Of a stretch of 64,000 bases of DNA, positions 56,337-64,000 are shown piece by piece; position 1 is the stretch's first letter, and every line of letters starts with the position of its first letter. The position numbers and the translations under genes were made by a program. The notes under the pieces were generated by a model that did no database searches, had not been told where the DNA came from, and saw only the letters and a program-made list of their open reading frames with translations. Source of the DNA: Mycoplasmoidaceae bacterium (lineage in GTDB: Bacteria > Bacillota_I > Bacilli_A > Mycoplasmatales > Mycoplasmoidaceae); contig JAKSVS010000001.1 of the NCBI GenBank assembly GCA_024407815.1, positions 108,595 to 172,594 on the forward strand, read 5' to 3'.

Positions 56337-57013
56337 TATTTAATGAGATTTAAATCTTTTAATCACTTAAGAAAATCATTGCATTTCATTGAAAATATCC
56401 TCTTACAATTTTCGATTCAAGTTGTGTGAACTAATTTCATTCTAGTTGATAGGTTTGTAAAATCAGGATACCAGTTATATAAAGCTTGAACAATTTTATC
56501 TTCATTTTCTTTAGAAAAAGTTATATTAAGTTTATCAATATATTTTTTTAGATGCAAGTCATAAAATTTATGACTTGACATTGATTCGCCATTTGTTCGC
56601 AACTTAAGTGATTCGCTATGGAATTTATTATCAGCAAGATAATGTTTTTTAAAAATAAAAACTAAATTTCAAATGGTAAAAGGAGACTCAATTATCTTGC
56701 TTACACTATATTTATTAATTTTTAGCATTTCGGTCAAATAATTTGAATAAATTAGAATTGAATCGAATAGTGAGTTACATATAAAACAATTTGAATTTTT
56801 ATATGATATTTCCGAATTATAATATCCACCACCAGAACGAAATTGAGCATCAATTTGATTGATAATATTATTAATTTTATGAATTAAATACTCAATATGA
56901 GATTTAAAGTCAGGCAATTTAATTAGCTGATTATATAAAGCATCATCGTTTTTAATTTGCTCTAAATGATCAGATAGTAATTTTAATTGTGAATCTGTAA
57001 ATTGATTTGTCAT
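56336..57013 (-). CDS. Hypothetical protein (225 aa), accessory region
   Basis: Read through TGA codons. Starts MTNQFTDSQLKLLSDHLEQ and is rich in Asn, Lys and Ile; two cysteines in NCFICNSLFD. Predicted to be helical and soluble. No family was recognised. It is the last gene of a leftward series (57948 to 56336) and starts 11 bases after the stop of the 307-aa gene, so the two are probably co-transcribed. A/T and Asn/Ile richness are stronger than in core genes, in keeping with an accessory origin. Confidence 0.6.
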
Positions 57014-57024
57014 AAATTATTTAA

Positions 57025-57948
57025 TTATTTTTTTGTTTCACCTTTTAAGGTGGAAATAACTGGCATTTTTACACAATCGTACATAAGTCATTTTCATAAC
57101 TCATTTCTATGAGTCAGAACTTCATCGATATTCTTTGATTCACATGTTCTAGATAAAAGTAAAGTAAAAAAATTCCGAATGTTAATTATCCTATCATGTA
57201 AATCTTGTATATGTTGATCTGTATCATTTAATATTACAGGTAACACAAACTCAACTTTGTTTTGTCATCGATAAGAAAATATTTTTTCTGCATTGTCATG
57301 ATTGACACAATAAAGTTGAGAATAAATATCTATTTCGTTTTGTTCTAATTCATTTTTATACTTATTTACTGCATTTTTAATAATCTTGCCATGATCTCAT
57401 GGCGAAATCCTATAATCGGCCAATGAATGCACAACATCATTATTAATATTGGCATAAATTTTATTTGCTTCAGTTGTTAAATTAACAACCTTATGTTTAT
57501 AATGTCTCGCCTGTAGTAGATCTTTGTCTCAGATTATAAAAGGATTATTAAAAATAATATCTTGACAATTAGTTGATGAATTAGAAATTTGGAGCATTTC
57601 TCGAATTTGATTAATTAAGCAAAGAGTGTGCAGCCAAATTGATTGAACAAAAATTAAGAATTTATTCTGATCGATAGATTGTATATTTAATGATTTTATC
57701 ATAGATGGTCTCTGCGAAGCTACATATTCAGCTAAAACACTAAGATGCATTATAATGGTTGCTAAATTTGTATTTAATTTAGTAAAAAGACCGTGCTGTG
57801 TTTTTCTATCTGATTCAAGGAGTTTTTTTAATTCAGACTCTTTATATGCATATTTTATAGATTTTACAAACTTACGATCACAGAATTGCTTATTTTCTTT
57901 ATATTTATCATATAAATCATCACTAATTTCGAGTTCAATTTTTTTCAT
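57025..57948 (-). CDS. Hypothetical protein (307 aa), accessory region
   Basis: Read through TGA codons. Begins MKKIELEISDDLYDKYKENKQ and continues with a helix-rich body (LATIIMHLSVLAEYVASQRP, QSIWLHTLCLINQIREML). No signal peptide or clear membrane segment. No family was recognised; the helical pattern recalls HEPN-type or abortive-infection proteins but no R-x4-H motif was found. Sits between a 43-aa ORF and the 225-aa gene on the same strand. Confidence 0.6.
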
Positions 57949-57955
57949 ATGTTGA

Positions 57956-58087
57956 TTATTTTAATAATTCATATTCAAACAATTTGTCATGAATAAAATT
58001 TCTATAATATTGGTCAAGCGCTTTAATAAAATCTTTTATGATTTCATTTAGTATATCATAAGCCGGTTCATAAATATCTTCACTCAT
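57956..58087 (-). CDS. Small hypothetical protein (43 aa)
   Basis: ATG 58087, MSEDIYEPAYDILNEIIKDF, ends FEYELLK. Acidic, helical. TATTAT lies directly upstream of the ATG on the minus strand, suggesting that a transcript starts here. It ends 8 bases before the 307-aa gene. Function unknown. Confidence 0.45.
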   Translation of the reverse strand: MSEDIYEPAYDILNEIIKDFIKALDQYYRNFIHDKLFEYELLK

Positions 58088-58151
58088 ACTTATAATATAA
58101 TCTTTCCTCCAACTATATATCCTAAACTATTATCTTCTGATTTCACATTCT

Positions 58152-58940
58152 TTACTTCGATATTTGATTGTAAATTAGCTCTTCAATCGTGAGTTTCCTC
58201 ATATTTAGATAGTGCGTTGAAGAATTTTTATCACTTTTATCTTTCAAATCTCAAAAGGAATGATTTTTCTTTTCGAAATATAATGGAACATAACCTGTTG
58301 CACCCTTCTTGTTCTTGGCAACTATTAAAGCGTAGGCCTTGTCTTTTCCACCGGAAAATCAAAGGGGTGTTTCTCAAATAAATCAAACTTGGTCACTATC
58401 TTGTTCTATATTACCGCAATCCTTCAATAATCCCAATCTAGGTTTGGATGTTTCAGCACCTCTATTTAATTGCGCCAATGCAAATATAACGCAATTGTAT
58501 TTTTGGGCTAATTTTTTAATCTCGCCAGTTACCCTCTTAACATTTTCTTGAAGAAGTTGTACATAATCAATAACCACTATCTGTGGATTGCATTCTCTAA
58601 TATCTTGTTCAATTTTAAATAAATTGAACTTTCCTTCATCAATAAATAATTTACTAGGTTTTAAGGACATCTCCATATTTTCCACATATTTATCAATCTT
58701 GGACTTAACTTCCTCACTAGTCATTTCACAGCTAATAAATAGGGTTGTTAAGTTTTGACTGTTAAGTTCGCTTAATATGTTAAGTCCTAACGTCGTTTTA
58801 CCCTTACCAGGCCTGGTACCAATAGTAATTAATTCTCCACTATTAAAACCACCTGTTAAATTACTAATCTTACTTAAATTATACTCTAGTCTATAATTTT
58901 TAACTTTTTTATTTATCTTGATTTCGTTTAATGTTTTCAT
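58152..58940 (-). CDS. DnaB-like RecA-fold ATPase (helicase C-terminal domain only)
   Basis: Read through TGA codons, 262 residues from ATG 58940. Matches the C-terminal motor of replicative helicase DnaB: LTGGFNSGELITIGTRPGKGKTTLG (Walker A GTRPGKGKT near 40), SCEMTSEEVKSKI, Walker B IVVIDYVQLL, and ALAQLNRGAE...CGNIEQDSDQV. The N-terminal DnaG-binding domain is absent, as in some phage, plasmid or defence-associated ATPases. Its start overlaps the decayed restriction gene by 32 bp. Functional loading as a chromosomal helicase is unlikely; it probably serves the accessory block. Confidence 0.78.
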
Positions 58941-59651
58941 CGAGTCTAATATCTTCCTTCTTGAATTCAATTCTTTCTTGCGACAATCTTGTGCCAGCAA
59001 CGAATTTATTAATAAGTTTTTTGTGTTCTTTAATGTCTGCGCTTCTATTTTTTTTAAGAATGGCGAATGCATCTTCTTGTTTTTTTATTAAGATTTGTAG
59101 AGCGTTTGGAAGGGGGAGAGGCTGTTTTGTTTTACCTGCAACAAGAAAGTCATATAATTTCTTCTCGCTCAACATTATTTGCCCAGGCCCCGAGTCAAAT
59201 GTAGTAAAATCCTCCAAATAATCAATCAAATTGATCATATTGCAACAAGCCACTTGTCATTCGTTATCTACTTTTGTAAATTTTAAAATGATTAAATAAT
59301 ATGAATCGATTTCATAATTAACAATTGAATCAATAAGTTTGTTCATGCTGACAATATTGGTGCTGCCATTAGTAACGGTTCCGGTCTTAATATTGACTGG
59401 AATATATATATATATTTCCATCTTCAGCAAATCAAAAATCACCCATACTTCTTTTTTTGTTTTCAAACTTAACTTTATCTTTGTATTTTTTTCAATATAT
59501 CAGTAGTATGATCATCTACATAATCAGCTATGTGATGGCCTGGTTCCTTATTTTCGAGCATTTGCCTAAATTCAGTATTATGTATCAAGTGATTTTTTTA
59601 ATGAGCTTTAATTATTTCTAACATTTGTTCGCATTTTTCTTTACTTATCAT
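58909..59651 (-). pseudogene. Type II restriction endonuclease, decayed or switched off
   Basis: Reading three frames gives one protein: MISKEKCEQMLEIIKAH, then TAA (59598-59600), then KNHLIHNTEFRQMLENKE in the same frame; a frame change at an A7 run (T7 at 59486-59492) leads into RSMGDFWFAEDGNIYIY; a second change in the (AT)7 repeat at 59402-59415 leads into IPVNIKTGTVTNG and on to the end at 58909. GD...G...VNIK is the PD-(D/E)XK pattern of type II enzymes, and ILKFTKVDNEW and FDSGPGQIML fit their C-terminal region. Position directly after an EcoRI-type methylase supports the call. The only intact part is a 185-aa frame at 58909-59466. Confidence 0.6.
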
Positions 59652-60483
59652 TTTTTAACCTTTCCGATTGAATTGCAATCAACCGTTTCATATTTTTTTG
59701 TCAAAAGCAATATATCATTAATGTAACTTGCATGTTTCTCTAAATAGTTGATGAACATTGGCAATTCACTTAATTGTCAAATTCTTTGTTTTATAAATGG
59801 TGCGTTTGGTATATATAAATAGTAACAACTTACACTATTAACGTCCGGTTTTGCATATCTTTTTAAAAAACTTCACTCTTTTTTAGAACACTGAAAATCC
59901 TGAAAATGAAAACCAGTTCTAATGATTGGTGGTTTCATCTTTATATTGTCGAAGTCGCTGATTTTTCCTGTCAATGGCTTATTTTTCTTGTTTTTTTGTA
60001 CAAATCACTTATGTTTGTATGAAATCTACAGCACACATGTTTTTTTGAGTTCTTCCAATCTGTTGAAAAACTAGCACTTCAGTATGAATTATTTATCATA
60101 TTTTTTAGAAAAAATTTGTTTCCAATAAATAATCATGGGCACAGGATTGAAAATTTACAACCATTTTCAATTAATAATGAAAAAAATTCGTTAATTTTTG
60201 AAAAAGGTGGGTTAGTAATTACAATATCAAATTTTTTATAATCAACGCTAAACATATCATGTCTGCGTCCGTTACCCGGCGGCGCCAAACTAACATCCAG
60301 TTTTCATTCATCGTGTAATATCTTGTAATATTCGCTATTTTTGTCATCACAAGGACAAATTATCTTTTTATTTTTCAAATATTTTCTAAGCGGGTAGCAT
60401 TGTGTGATGACAGTTGTTCTTTTGGTAAAAAACTCATCGTTTTGTATCATTCCTTTAGTTTTTAACGTCCCATTGGCTTTCAT
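59645..60483 (-). pseudogene. EcoRI-type adenine-specific DNA methyltransferase, frameshifted
   Basis: ATG 60483 shares bases with the XRE stop. Frame one encodes QNDEFFTKRTTVITQCYPL, KIICPCDDKNSEYYKIL and the catalytic FDIVITNPPFSKINEFF (NPPF), matching the EcoRI methylase family, and closes at 59941. An A7 run (T7 at 59991-59997) needs a -1 change to continue with NKPLTGKISDFDNIKMKPP through RTGFHFQDFQC and YYLYIPNAPF to the stop at 59645. The NPPF half is whole, the C-terminal half is in the other frame. It may be inactive, phase-variable or rescued by slippage. Confidence 0.68.
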
Positions 60484-60692
60484 TATTTTACCCCCTTCGC
60501 ATATTTATCTCAATCAATGTCATTAGCTAATGCTAATGTTCTTAATTTTCTTTGTAATTTATAAGATGGTTCATGATGACCATTCTCATATCTATTTAAT
60601 GTGCAAAAAGCAATGCCTAATTTATCAGCCATTTCTTCTTGTGACATTAATAGCTTTCCTCTTAAATCTTTAACTAAATTTTCTCAGTTCAT
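60483..60692 (-). CDS. XRE-family transcriptional regulator (restriction controller-like)
   Basis: Read through TGA codons, 69 residues. A single helix-turn-helix: MNWENLVKDLRGKLLMSQEE, then MADKLGIAFCTLNRYENGHH, ending DWDKYAKGVK. Size and its place directly before the methylase (stop and start overlap as TAATG) fit C-type controller proteins of restriction-modification systems, which bind their own promoter. An inverted repeat straddles its -10 box. Confidence 0.82.
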
Positions 60693-60696
60693 AATC

Positions 60697-60721
60697 TATA
60701 ACAACATTATAGCAAGTTATA
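60697..60721. promoter_or_regulatory. Putative operator of the XRE regulator
   Basis: TATAAC (60697-60702) and GTTATA (60716-60721) form an inverted repeat around TATAAT on the minus strand (60706-60711), five bases upstream of the ATG at 60692. Binding by the XRE protein would repress its own operon. Confidence 0.5.
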
Positions 60722-60808
60722 CTAATGTTTATATATATATATAATGACATTCTTTGTCGTAACAATGCTAGTTAATTGATATATACTAAATCGAGGAGAT
60801 AAATCAAT

Positions 60809-61367
60809 ATGGTAACAATTAAACAATTTATTGAATGAATAATTAAAACTTACAATATCTTAATTCCTTATGACAAAACTTTCGATTATGGTAACGAATA
60901 TATAGAAAGAGGTCTTTGTGGTGCGCAAAAAACTAGGTTAGTAGATAAGAGCACACGTGGATTAGCCTACTTTTATATAACACAGTTCTTGATTATCAAT
61001 CTTTATGAACTCTTAAATTTGATTCATAGATGAAAATTTCCACAAAACGATCCCAATGCAGTATTAAGTGATAAGCAATTTATCAACAAGTTGCAAAAAA
61101 AAGAAAATTGATTATAATGACCCCTCTAATAAAGACGCAATTGACAAGATAATCAAATCTGATATATTTCAACCAATGAATCTTTGGACAAGTACGGAGA
61201 AATTAAACAATGTCGCCAAAAAGACGCTTTATGACATACTATATAATGCGAGGAACGAAATCGCACACGCTGATTTTGGCCTAAAATCATGGGGTAGATA
61301 TGATGCGATGAGTTGGTTTGGCGACATACTACGTTCGTTGTCAGATGTGCCTGGAATTAAAAAATAA
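60809..61367 (+). pseudogene. HEPN-domain protein (possible RNase toxin/abortive infection), frameshifted
   Basis: ATG 60809 follows a strong GAGGAG. Frame one runs through MVTIKQFIEWIIKTYNILIP, GLAYFYITQFLIINLYELLN to DKQFINKLQKKK, then an A8 run (61095-61102) must lose one base to continue as KIDYNDPSNKDAIDKIIKSD and end at 61367. The second part has LYDILYNARNEIAHADFGL; R-N-E-I-A-H is the R-x4-H catalytic motif of HEPN nucleases. Without the shift the message ends soon after the A8. Divergent from the XRE gene. HEPN proteins often serve in anti-phage defence. Confidence 0.6.
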
Positions 61368-61566
61368 TACGGAAAAAAATACATATTATAAAAAATGATG
61401 TTTGTAATGATACGGAAACTAGATGGGAAAAATTTTAATAGTCTAAGTAATGACAAACCCACTTTTTTAAATTTTTTCAATAATCGAAAAAATTTAACTT
61501 TAATAAGTTAAAAATTCCTCTTATTTCTCTATATAAAGACATGTAGAAACTAAGAGGAAGATTATT
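61368..61566 (+). promoter_or_regulatory. AT-rich leader of the lipoprotein-helicase operon with inverted repeat
   Basis: The first 145 bases are AT-rich without clear features. CCTCTTA (61516-61522) and TAAGAGG (61551-61557) form an inverted repeat around a TATAAA box (61537-61542). The right arm contains the AGAGG ribosome binding site of the gene at 61567, so it may be an operator or, in a longer transcript, a hairpin hiding the RBS. Confidence 0.45.
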
Positions 61567-62187
61567 ATGAGAAAAATAATAAAGATGCTTATTCCATCAT
61601 TATCTTTATTAGCTACAGCAAGTTGTAGCTGTGTAGTTAGAGATAATGATGGATGTATAACCTTAGACAATCATTACTTTGATATTCAAGATAATGTGTT
61701 AAAAGGGTTTAAACAAGAATATCAAAGTAAGGAATCAATAGGTGATGATAGCTATAAGCTATCAGTCTTTAAAGATATAACATCAATAGAATCTGGAGCA
61801 TTTCTCTTTAATGAACCAGAGCAAGATTCTATTGAGTTAATTAAAAAAATAGATTTTATAGCTAATTGTGCCTGTACAAGCTTTGGTGAAACAAACTTTT
61901 CTGGAGCAGCCAATCTAGAAAAAGTAATTCTTCCACCTAAATTTAATTATTTTGGTCCTAACTTATTCACGTCTTGTCCTAAACTAACAACAATTGACCT
62001 AAGATATATAGAACAAGAAGTATCATGTACTTCATGGTCTGCTCCAGATCTAGATGGTTTTAGTTCTTCAGGCACAATAATCTATAAAAAAGATAATAAT
62101 TATCAAAAAGCATTAGCCTCCTTCCTTTCAGGAGAAATTAGTAAAAGTGGTAAGGCTACATCATGAAGAACATTAGCAGAACTATAA
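61567..62187 (+). CDS. Lipoprotein with BspA-type leucine-rich repeat
   Basis: Read through one TGA, 206 residues. The signal LIPSLSLLATASC has a lipobox-like end with the lipidated cysteine at 20. The mature part contains BspA/LRR_5-like units: DITSIESGAFLFNE, GETNFSGAANLEKVILPPKF and LFTSCPKLTTIDLR. BspA-like repeats often mediate adhesion to host cells and are abundant in some mucosal parasites. Its last 25 bases overlap the helicase gene. Cysteine-rich for a mycoplasma protein. Confidence 0.75.
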
Positions 62188-63500
62188 CCCTTTCTAAAGA
62201 CCAAGCTAAAGCCTTAAAAGCATTGACATCAGGGGCTAATTGCTTTTTTGATGGACTGGCAGGTAGTGGCAAAACATTCCTTTTAGACTATTACACTAGC
62301 CACTACTGCCAAAATAAAAGAATCCTAAAGTGTTGTTTTACAGCTAATGCTGTAAACAACCTTAAACAAGATAAACCAGATGATATCTTAGGCACTATCC
62401 ATACTTGTTTTAAGTTTGCTCAATTAGAACTACCTAGTGTTATTCCACCAGGTAAGTGAGCACCTTGGTGGTTATTTAGAACCTACTTTAGCAAGATTGA
62501 TGTAATAATAATTGATGAAATATCCATGGTCAGAATTGACCAATCTGGATTTATTTGCAAAATAATAGCTAAAGCTAATAAATATCGCAAACACCCCATC
62601 CAACTAATAGTTAGTGGGGATTTTTATCAGTTACCACCAATAATAACTGATAAAGAAAAGAAGATATTAATAAAGAAGTATAAAACAAGTACTGGATATG
62701 CTTATGAACATCCTTCATGGCAGTTAGCTAACTTTGTTAAATGTAAGCTAACTACCTCTTTAAGAGCTAAACAAGATAAACAATATGTCCAAATGCTTAA
62801 TAATTTAAGATATAAGAGAAATTTAAAACAAGTAATAGCTTACTTTAATAAGCGAGTAATTAAAACAAATAGAATTAAAGATACAGTAAGATTATTTGCT
62901 ACCAACAGGTTAGTAGATAAAACTAATAACCAATGTCTTAAATTATTACCAGGAAAAGAAGTAGTTATTCCTGCTTATTATGATAATGAGATAAGATCAG
63001 CAATAAAACATAAGAAACTAAAACAAACAGATTTACCTGCCAGTTTGTTATTAACAATTAAACCTAATGCCCAAATAATGTTTATCAAGAATGACAAACA
63101 AACCAGTAACAAACCTAGAAGGTTTGTTAATGGAGATATGGGGATAGTAGTAAGGTGCTATAGTCCAGAAGAAGTAGTATGTAGAGTAAATAGGACCAAC
63201 AAACTAGTAAGATTACATAAATATAATCTTAGCCACCAAGTAAATAAAGCTCCTAAACTAATATTAGGAGCAATAGTAGAAGATGAATATACTGGGTTAT
63301 TTAAACAATACCCCATTAAGTTAGTCTATGGGCTAACTATTCATAAAGCCCAAGGGAAAACATTCGCTAATGTTATCTTCGATCCATCAATAGATAAAAG
63401 CAACCTTACTCCAAGATTAATTTATGTTGCTTTATCTAGATGTATATCAATAGATAACTTATTCTTGGCTAAACCATTGAGTTTAAAACAAGTGGAATAA
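62163..63500 (+). CDS. PIF1/RecD-like superfamily 1 DNA helicase
   Basis: Read through TGA codons, 445 residues. Walker A GLAGSGKT (31-38), motif II IIDEISMV near 117, motif III GDFYQLPP near 152, a PIF1-like RFVNGDMGIVV, and the C-terminal LTIHKAQGKTFANVIFD with IYVALSRC. The lack of a long N-terminal part and the PIF1 signature favour PIF1 over RecD. Such helicases unwind 5'-to-3' and resolve structured DNA. Its start lies inside the lipoprotein gene (25 bp overlap), an unusual pairing. Own terminator follows. Confidence 0.85.
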
Positions 63501-63504
63501 GAAA

Positions 63505-63530
63505 AAAAGACCCTTATTTGGGTCTTTTAT
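63505..63530 (+). terminator. Terminator after the PIF1-like gene
   Basis: AAAAGACCC, TTATTT loop, GGGTCTTTT, then AT-rich sequence. Confidence 0.85.
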
Positions 63531-63579
63531 AAATCAGAAAAAGTGGAAATATAAATATGAGAATCAAAATATGTCAACC

Positions 63580-63596
63580 GTATACAAAATGTATAC
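63580..63596. repeat. Palindrome GTATAC-N5-GTATAC
   Basis: Two self-complementary GTATAC hexamers with an AAAAT spacer, inside a gene-free gap (63531-63648) that otherwise shows nothing. Resembles an operator; no gene start is directly beside it. Confidence 0.4.
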
Positions 63597-63648
63597 AGTT
63601 CAATTAATCCAGTCATGCAAAAAGCGTTGCAGTTAATATAACCAAATG

Positions 63649-63680
63649 AAAAAACTAAGAGTTTCCCCTTAGTTTTTCCA
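63649..63680 (-). terminator. rRNA operon terminator
   Basis: On the minus strand AAAAACTAAG pairs with CTTAGTTTTT around an eight-base GGGAAACT loop, just after the 5S rRNA 3' end. Confidence 0.82.
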
Positions 63681-63684
63681 TTAA

Positions 63685-63789
63685 AGCAACGTCTTTCTAT
63701 TCTCCTCAGCGGGTACATTCGACTTCATAGGGCTTGACTTCTGTGTTCGGTATGGTAACAGGTATTTCCCCTACAATATGAACGCTGCA
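63685..63789 (-). rRNA. rrf: 5S ribosomal RNA
   Basis: On the minus strand the ends GCAGCG and CGTTGC form helix I; the conserved core GAACACAGAAGTCAAGCCC and the late CCCGCTGAGGAGA-like block are present. About 105 bases, the short length usual in mycoplasmas. Ends are approximate. It lies downstream of 23S in the normal order. Confidence 0.92.
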
Positions 63790-63883
63790 AATTTGGCAAT
63801 GTCCTTGTAAGTTTTATAAAACCAACAATATCTTTCACAAATATTTTTATGATCTAATCGTTGAATAGTGATTAGTCTATTTT

Positions 63884-64000
63884 AATTAAGTCTTTCGAAT
63901 TATTAGTAGTAGTCAGCTTAATGCCTTACAGCATTTACACCTCTACCCTATCAACGTTGTAGTCTACAACGATTCTTATCACCCTTGCGGGTGGGGAAGA
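63884..64000 (-). rRNA. rrl: 23S ribosomal RNA, 3' end (partial)
   Basis: The minus strand carries the conserved 3'-terminal 23S sequence: GATAGGGTAGAGGTGTAAAT, GGCATTAAGCTGACTACTA, and AAGACTTAATT at the end. The gene continues beyond the window. The 3' end is placed by similarity of its last helix to other bacteria; it may be a few bases off. Ninety bases of AT-rich spacer separate it from 5S. Confidence 0.92.

Noticed and set aside
58383..59072. DnaB-like protein extended upstream to 59072
   Set aside because: The extra 44 residues overlap the restriction-enzyme frame, which has the better coding signal there; ATG 58940 matches where DnaB-type motor domains begin.
56058..61500. Genomic island integrated at tRNA-Trp
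   Set aside because: No repeat of the tRNA 3' end was found to the right of the accessory block and no integrase is present.
63527..63718. 63-codon minus-strand ORF
   Set aside because: It overlaps the 5S rRNA gene and its terminator.

Overview
ORGANISM. The window is AT-rich and reads sensibly only if TGA codes for tryptophan: dnaN, secA, uvrB, hisS, pstS and most other long genes contain in-frame TGA codons at conserved positions. A tRNA-Trp with anticodon UCA lies at 56058-56132. With the small, tightly packed genes and no sign of wall synthesis, this indicates a mollicute (Mycoplasma/Malacoplasma type). The rpmH-rnpA / dnaA-dnaN layout places the left end at the replication origin. Species cannot be fixed from the sequence alone; ispF and the redox genes would be compatible with the M. 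penetrans/M. iowae side of the group (inference).

LAYOUT. 1-3195: (yidC)-rnpA-rpmH leftward, dnaA-dnaN rightward, likely oriC between them. 3192-3795: a sigma-factor-like gene spread over three frames. 3970-8641: secA-uvrB. 8674-15773: CofE-like protein, IMPDH/GMP-reductase-like enzyme, a DUF2779 nuclease operon flanked by two inverted copies of a structured RNA motif, then pduL, coaD and mutM. 15770-22513: an ABC ATPase with a giant FtsX-type permease. 22599-34179: aspS-hisS, secDF, apt, ispF, hpt, ftsH, fhs. 34327-40704: nitroreductase, dnaK with a CIRCE operator, flavin reductase, and a [2Fe-2S] flavoreductase plus CrtI-like oxidoreductase operon. 40816-45160: RluA-family synthase, lspA, membrane protein, obgE, nadE. 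45247-56012: a phosphate (pst) operon (pstS, pstCA fusion, pstB, PQ-loop protein, phoU) running into RNase J-like and FtsK-like pseudoenzymes, a choline-kinase-like protein and coaX. 56058-61367: tRNA-Trp, then an accessory block with uncharacterised genes, a DnaB-like ATPase, a decayed EcoRI-type restriction-modification system with an XRE controller, and a frameshifted HEPN gene. 61567-63500: BspA-like lipoprotein overlapping a PIF1-type helicase. 63685-64000: 5S rRNA and the 3' end of 23S rRNA, leftward.

HOW IT WORKS TOGETHER. The core covers replication start, Sec secretion (SecA, SecDF, LspA, FtsH), repair (UvrB, MutM), purine salvage (Apt, Hpt, IMPDH-like), CoA synthesis (CoaX, CoaD), NAD synthesis (NadE), acetyl-phosphate metabolism (PduL) and phosphate uptake. 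The accessory parts are the less ordinary ones: a duplicated structured RNA, genes interrupted at A/T homopolymers, pseudoenzymes beside the phosphate operon, and several palindromic operator-like sites in a lineage known for few transcription factors.
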